DNA of 64,000 nucleotides. Source: Massilia atriviolacea (lineage in GTDB: Bacteria; Pseudomonadota; Gammaproteobacteria; Burkholderiales; Burkholderiaceae_D). The notes under the pieces were generated by a model. That model was not told where the DNA came from. It did no database searches and saw only the letters and a list, made by a program, of their open reading frames with translations. Positions 61,354 to 64,000 of the stretch are shown here, one piece after another. The translations under genes and the position numbers were made by a program. Position 1 is the first letter of the stretch. The number at the start of each line of letters is the position of its first letter. The stretch covers positions 434,001 through 498,000 of the forward strand of contig NZ_RXLQ01000003.1 in NCBI RefSeq assembly GCF_003953935.1, given 5' to 3'.

Positions 61354-62117
61354 TGGCCCGCGCGCGCAACATCAAACCCGGCCTCTACAAGAACGAGGAT
61401 TTGGCCGAGTGCTCGATCTGGGCGCGCTTCGTGTTCCCTGGCTTGTGGATGCTGGCTGACCGTGACGGCCGTATGGAAGATCGCCCGAAGCGCATCAAGG
61501 CCGAACTGCTGCCGTTCGACAACGCCGACGTTGACCAGCTTCTCGATGAGCTGGCCCGCTACGGCTTCATCCTGCGCTACGAGGTGGACGGCCAGCGGTA
61601 TATCCAAGTGCTCAAGTTCAGCGAGCACCAGACTCCACACGTCCGGGAACAGGCAAGCACCATACCTGCACCAGTCGAAACGGTGCCAAGCACAGCCAAG
61701 GCAGTGCCTAGGCATGACCTTGATGATGGCGTGTCATCGCCAAGATCGCCTGATTCTCTGATTCCCTCTTTACTGATACCTGATTCTCTGATTCCAGTAG
61801 AGGCAACACCCGCACCCGCAAAGCGCAAGGCCACAGCACCCGCTACGCGGTTGCCTGCTGACTGGCTTCCGACCGATGGCGATACCGAGTTCTGCAAAGC
61901 CGAACGTCCAGACCTCCGACTCACCGAGGTTGCAGACCGGTTCCGCGATTACTGGCATGCCATGCCGGGCACGAAGGGCCAGAAAGCCGACTGGAACGCG
62001 ACCTGGCGCAACTGGGTCCGCAACGAGCGGCGCGGCGTAGCGCAAGGCCCACCGCCCGGCGCCACGCCGAAGTTTGACCCCATTGCCTACGTGAACCGCA
62101 ACCGGATACCGCCATGA
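61353..62117 (+). CDS. Phage replication protein, O-like
   Basis: 254 aa from ATG 61353. N-terminal domain MARARNIKPGLYKNEDLAECSIWARFVFPGLWMLADRDGRMEDRPKR-like block (first 48 residues) is the widespread replication-initiation winged-helix start of phage O-type proteins; C-terminal DYWHAMPGTKGQKADWNATWRNWVRNE is the typical end. A low-complexity hinge (about 120-165, with SLIP repeats) is encoded by the CTGATTC repeats at 61750-61794. Followed by P with ATGA overlap. Confidence 0.85.
   Translation: MARARNIKPGLYKNEDLAECSIWARFVFPGLWMLADRDGRMEDRPKRIKAELLPFDNADVDQLLDELARYGFILRYEVDGQRYIQVLKFSEHQTPHVREQASTIPAPVETVPSTAKAVPRHDLDDGVSSPRSPDSLIPSLLIPDSLIPVEATPAPAKRKATAPATRLPADWLPTDGDTEFCKAERPDLRLTEVADRFRDYWHAMPGTKGQKADWNATWRNWVRNERRGVAQGPPPGATPKFDPIAYVNRNRIPP
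61750..61794. repeat. CTGATTC iteron cluster, possible phage origin
   Basis: Five heptamers CTGATTC or CTGATAC begin at 61750, 61758, 61773, 61780 and 61788, including a 17-bp direct repeat (61749-61765 and 61779-61795). They lie in the hinge-coding part of the O-like gene, as the lambda origin iterons lie within O, and are AT-richer than the surroundings. Confidence 0.5.
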
Positions 62118-62863
62118 CTCCACTGACCGTTTTAGACCTGCCTGCATCGTCATCGACCCGCCCGTATTCGCAGTGGTTCGAGCCGGCCGCATCGCTGGGG
62201 ATCGCCTTCATCGACCACCTGTTCAACCGCCTGGACGGCGCCTATCCGCACAAGTGGCGTTCGAACTTCGCCAATCAGCAGGCCATCGACAACTGGGCCG
62301 AAAGCTGGGTCGAGGCGTTCGAAGAGGAGCGCATCACGCCGGCCGACGTGAAGATCGGGCTGCGCGAGTGCCGCAAGCGCTTCACCTGGCCGCCGAGCTG
62401 TGCCGAGTTCATCCAAGCATGCCGCCCTGGTGCCGATCCGTTGATCGCCTACCACGAAGCGCTGGCCGGCTTGGAAGCGCGCGGCAAGGGAGAGATGGGC
62501 ACGTGGTCGCACCCGGCGATCTACTGGGCGGCAAGCCTGCTGCGCATGGACCTGATGGGCCAGACCTACGCCGTCGTGAAAGACCGCTGGGCCGCGCTGC
62601 TCAAGTCGCAGATGGAACGCGGCGAGTGGGCGCCAATTCCCCCGGCGCGTGTGCTGCTGCCGATGCCTGACGTATCGCCGGCTGCCAAGGCGCACGCCAC
62701 GAAGATGCTGGCTGACCTGGGCGCGAGCGGAATCATCAAGGGGCGCGGCGACGACTCGAAGGCATGGGCGAAGCGCATCCTCGACCGCCTGGAGCGCGGC
62801 GACAAGGCGCTGTCGAGCCTGCAAATCAGCTTCGCCAAGACGGCGATGGGAGCTACAGCATGA
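62114..62863 (+). CDS. Phage replication protein P-like
   Basis: 249 aa. FIDHLFNRLDGAYPHKWRSNFANQQAIDNWAESW and the GLRECRKRFTWPPSCAEFIQACRP block are the signature of lambda P-type helicase-recruiting proteins. It should load the host DnaB at the phage origin together with the O-like protein. ATGA overlaps at both ends. Confidence 0.85.
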   Translation: MTPLTVLDLPASSSTRPYSQWFEPAASLGIAFIDHLFNRLDGAYPHKWRSNFANQQAIDNWAESWVEAFEEERITPADVKIGLRECRKRFTWPPSCAEFIQACRPGADPLIAYHEALAGLEARGKGEMGTWSHPAIYWAASLLRMDLMGQTYAVVKDRWAALLKSQMERGEWAPIPPARVLLPMPDVSPAAKAHATKMLADLGASGIIKGRGDDSKAWAKRILDRLERGDKALSSLQISFAKTAMGATA

Positions 62864-63045
62864 GACTCGCCACCAACCACCTCGGCTACGCAGTCGAGCG
62901 CTTCGACGGCCCGACCATCGGATGGTTCGCCATCACCGATCCGTACAGCTTGCGCGAGTGGGCAGAAACCGCGCTGCATCTGATCGAGCGCACGCCGGGC
63001 GCCGAGTACCGCGTGTATCCGGCTATTTCACAAAAAGGAGAATGA
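62860..63045 (+). CDS. Small phage protein
   Basis: 61 aa, MRLATNHLGYAVERFDGPTIG ... GAEYRVYPAISQKGE, a compact beta-alpha protein, no family recognised. Starts inside the P stop codon and ends on the ribosome site of the next gene. Confidence 0.65.
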   Translation: MRLATNHLGYAVERFDGPTIGWFAITDPYSLREWAETALHLIERTPGAEYRVYPAISQKGE

Positions 63046-63046
63046 C

Positions 63047-63421
63047 ATGGGAGCATTTTGCGTTTATGGAATCAGCCGGTCGGTATGCAAGATCACGGCA
63101 ACGAAGAAGCAGCCAACAACAGGCAAAGGCACATCGAAGAGCCTGACGATTTCGGAGTTCGGCGCCGCGCGCGATGAGCTGGCCGAGAGGTTGTTCGCAG
63201 AAACGACCAAGCGCGGCAAGATTTCGCCAGAGCTGGACGCGCCGCAGTTTTGCATGGACTGGATCGCAGCCGGGAAAGACGAGGTCAAGGATTGCGTGAT
63301 CATGTCGCGCGGACCGAAGGTCGATAAAAACGGCGGCCCGGTCATCAAGCAGGGCGCGCCGGTGATGACGTGGGTCGAGTACGACCCGAAGTCGGCGCCA
63401 GCGTTCGGGCCGATGTCATGA
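63047..63421 (+). CDS. Phage hypothetical protein
   Basis: 124 aa; AAAGGAGAATGAC precedes ATG 63047. Basic, with TKKQPTTGKGTSKSLTISEFG, FCMDWIAAGKDEVKDCVIM and VMTWVEYDP. No domain recognised. Stop overlaps the next ATG. Confidence 0.65.
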   Translation: MGAFCVYGISRSVCKITATKKQPTTGKGTSKSLTISEFGAARDELAERLFAETTKRGKISPELDAPQFCMDWIAAGKDEVKDCVIMSRGPKVDKNGGPVIKQGAPVMTWVEYDPKSAPAFGPMS

Positions 63422-63486
63422 GGGTGACCATCTACGTCGAGGCCGACCCGCGCCAGCTCGTGCTGGATGAGGAGGTGCTGTCGTGA
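63418..63486 (+). CDS. 22-aa micro-ORF
   Basis: MRVTIYVEADPRQLVLDEEV plus LS. It starts inside the preceding stop (ATGA, 63418-63421) and ends inside the next start (GTGA, 63483-63486), and contains the GAGGAGG ribosome site of the PP-loop gene. It may be a true peptide or a coupling device. Confidence 0.45.
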   Translation: MRVTIYVEADPRQLVLDEEVLS

Positions 63487-64000
63487 CCACGCACATCGTT
63501 TGCTATTCCGGCGGGCACAGCTCGGCCCTGGTCGCGATTGAAACTACCCGCAAGCATGGACGCGACAACGTCATGCTCGTGAACCACGATATGCACGTGA
63601 CCGTTGAGGACGCTGACGTGAAGCGCTTCAAGCGCCAGGTTGCCGAGTATCTGGGTCTGCCGATCACCTTTGTCAATTACAAGGGCGCAAGCCTGGATCA
63701 ATTCGACGTGTCGGTCGAGTCCCAGGCGTTTAAGGTGGGGTCCGGGTCCGAGTTGTGCACTGCGCGGCTCAAGACCGAACCGTTCATGTCGTGGCTCAGC
63801 AAATCATTCCCGGGCAAGGACGTGGTGATTTACTACGGTTTCGACGCGAACGAGCGCGACCGTATCCAGCGCCGCACTGGCATCCTGGGCGCCCAGGGTT
63901 ACGCCACAGCCTATCCGCTGGCGTTCGGTGATCGAACAATCCTCTCGACCAAGGAAATCGACATCGAGCCGCCGCTCGGGTACTCGCAATTCAAGCACGC
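63483..64000 (+). CDS. PP-loop ATPase, PAPS reductase-like (5' part)
   Basis: Open to the window end: 172 codons from GTG 63483, with GAGGAGG 10 nt upstream. IVCYSGGHSSALVAIE carries the PP-loop (SGGHSS, 9-14; His where Asp or Lys is common); GSGSELCTARLKTEPFMSWL and VVIYYGFDANERDRIQRR follow, as in phage members of the PAPS reductase/adenylate-alpha-hydrolase family. Catalyses an AMP-forming activation; possible roles are sulfur metabolism or nucleotide/tRNA modification. The missing C-terminal end prevents a closer call. Confidence 0.8.
   Translation, partial: MTTHIVCYSGGHSSALVAIETTRKHGRDNVMLVNHDMHVTVEDADVKRFKRQVAEYLGLPITFVNYKGASLDQFDVSVESQAFKVGSGSELCTARLKTEPFMSWLSKSFPGKDVVIYYGFDANERDRIQRRTGILGAQGYATAYPLAFGDRTILSTKEIDIEPPLGYSQFKH

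Larger units (their letters stand above)
49743..64000. mobile_element. Lambdoid prophage, left part (cut by window end)
   Basis: From the tRNA-Leu 3' end to the window end all genes are phage-type: integrase, xis-like, leftward early operon with exo and bet, immunity region, Cro-like, O and P replication genes and further small genes. Structural genes and attR must lie beyond 64000. The gene order int-xis-exo-bet-PL-cI-PR-cro-O-P is that of lambda. No disrupted core gene is seen, so it could be functional. Confidence 0.92.

Overview
The window looks like a chromosomal segment of a high-GC betaproteobacterium, most probably an Oxalobacteraceae member of the Massilia/Duganella/Janthinobacterium type. 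This is an inference from GC-rich codon use, secreted proteins with long Pro-Thr linkers, a DUF4214 protein, PLL-type lectin repeats and the E. coli-like galactonate enzymes; no rRNA or marker gene is present to prove it.

Layout. (1) 1-5 kb: end of a DUF2804 gene, a secreted GH16 beta-glucanase with a sigma70 promoter and LacI-type operators far upstream, and three unrecognised genes. (2) 5-16 kb: an MBL-fold hydrolase and a Ser/Thr phospho-signalling locus on the minus strand: kinase, FHA-like/SEDS (RodA/FtsW-type) membrane protein, FHA-like protein and SH3 membrane protein in one operon, with a PP2C phosphatase and an FHA protein 2 kb further on, separated by an MFS exporter and a GNAT gene. 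(3) 16-28 kb: glycine-zipper envelope protein, metallophosphoesterase, M28 peptidase, persulfide-dioxygenase-like MBL protein, a 1.1-kb array of about 21 short repeats, beta-helix lipoprotein, PQQ sugar dehydrogenase, DUF4214 surface protein and a seven-bladed PLL-like lectin. (4) 28.5-38 kb: a complete oxidative galactose (De Ley-Doudoroff) locus: dgoD, lactonase, an AraFGH-type transporter, LysR regulator, dgoK, dgoA and an SDR sugar dehydrogenase. The same 21-bp dyad precedes dgoD and dgoK, suggesting one regulator controls both transcripts. (5) 38-49.5 kb: hybrid histidine kinase, lipid kinase, K+ channel, MocR-type regulator, CPA2 antiporter, a REP-like inverted repeat and a large Svx-like secreted metallopeptidase.

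(6) 49.7-64 kb: the left part of a lambdoid prophage beside an intact tRNA-Leu(TAA). It runs from a tyrosine integrase through a long leftward operon, in which most genes overlap by 4 bases and which includes exo (YqaJ) and bet, to a lambda-like immunity region. There, PL and PR share the same -35/-10 hexamers (TTGACT/TATACT) and are covered by two and three copies of a 16-bp operator. The short repressor lacks a peptidase domain. A probable moron (surface-adhesin E type) with its own terminator lies between the repressor and PL. Rightwards come a Cro-like gene, small genes, replication genes O and P with a possible origin inside O, and a PP-loop (PAPS reductase-like) gene cut by the window end.
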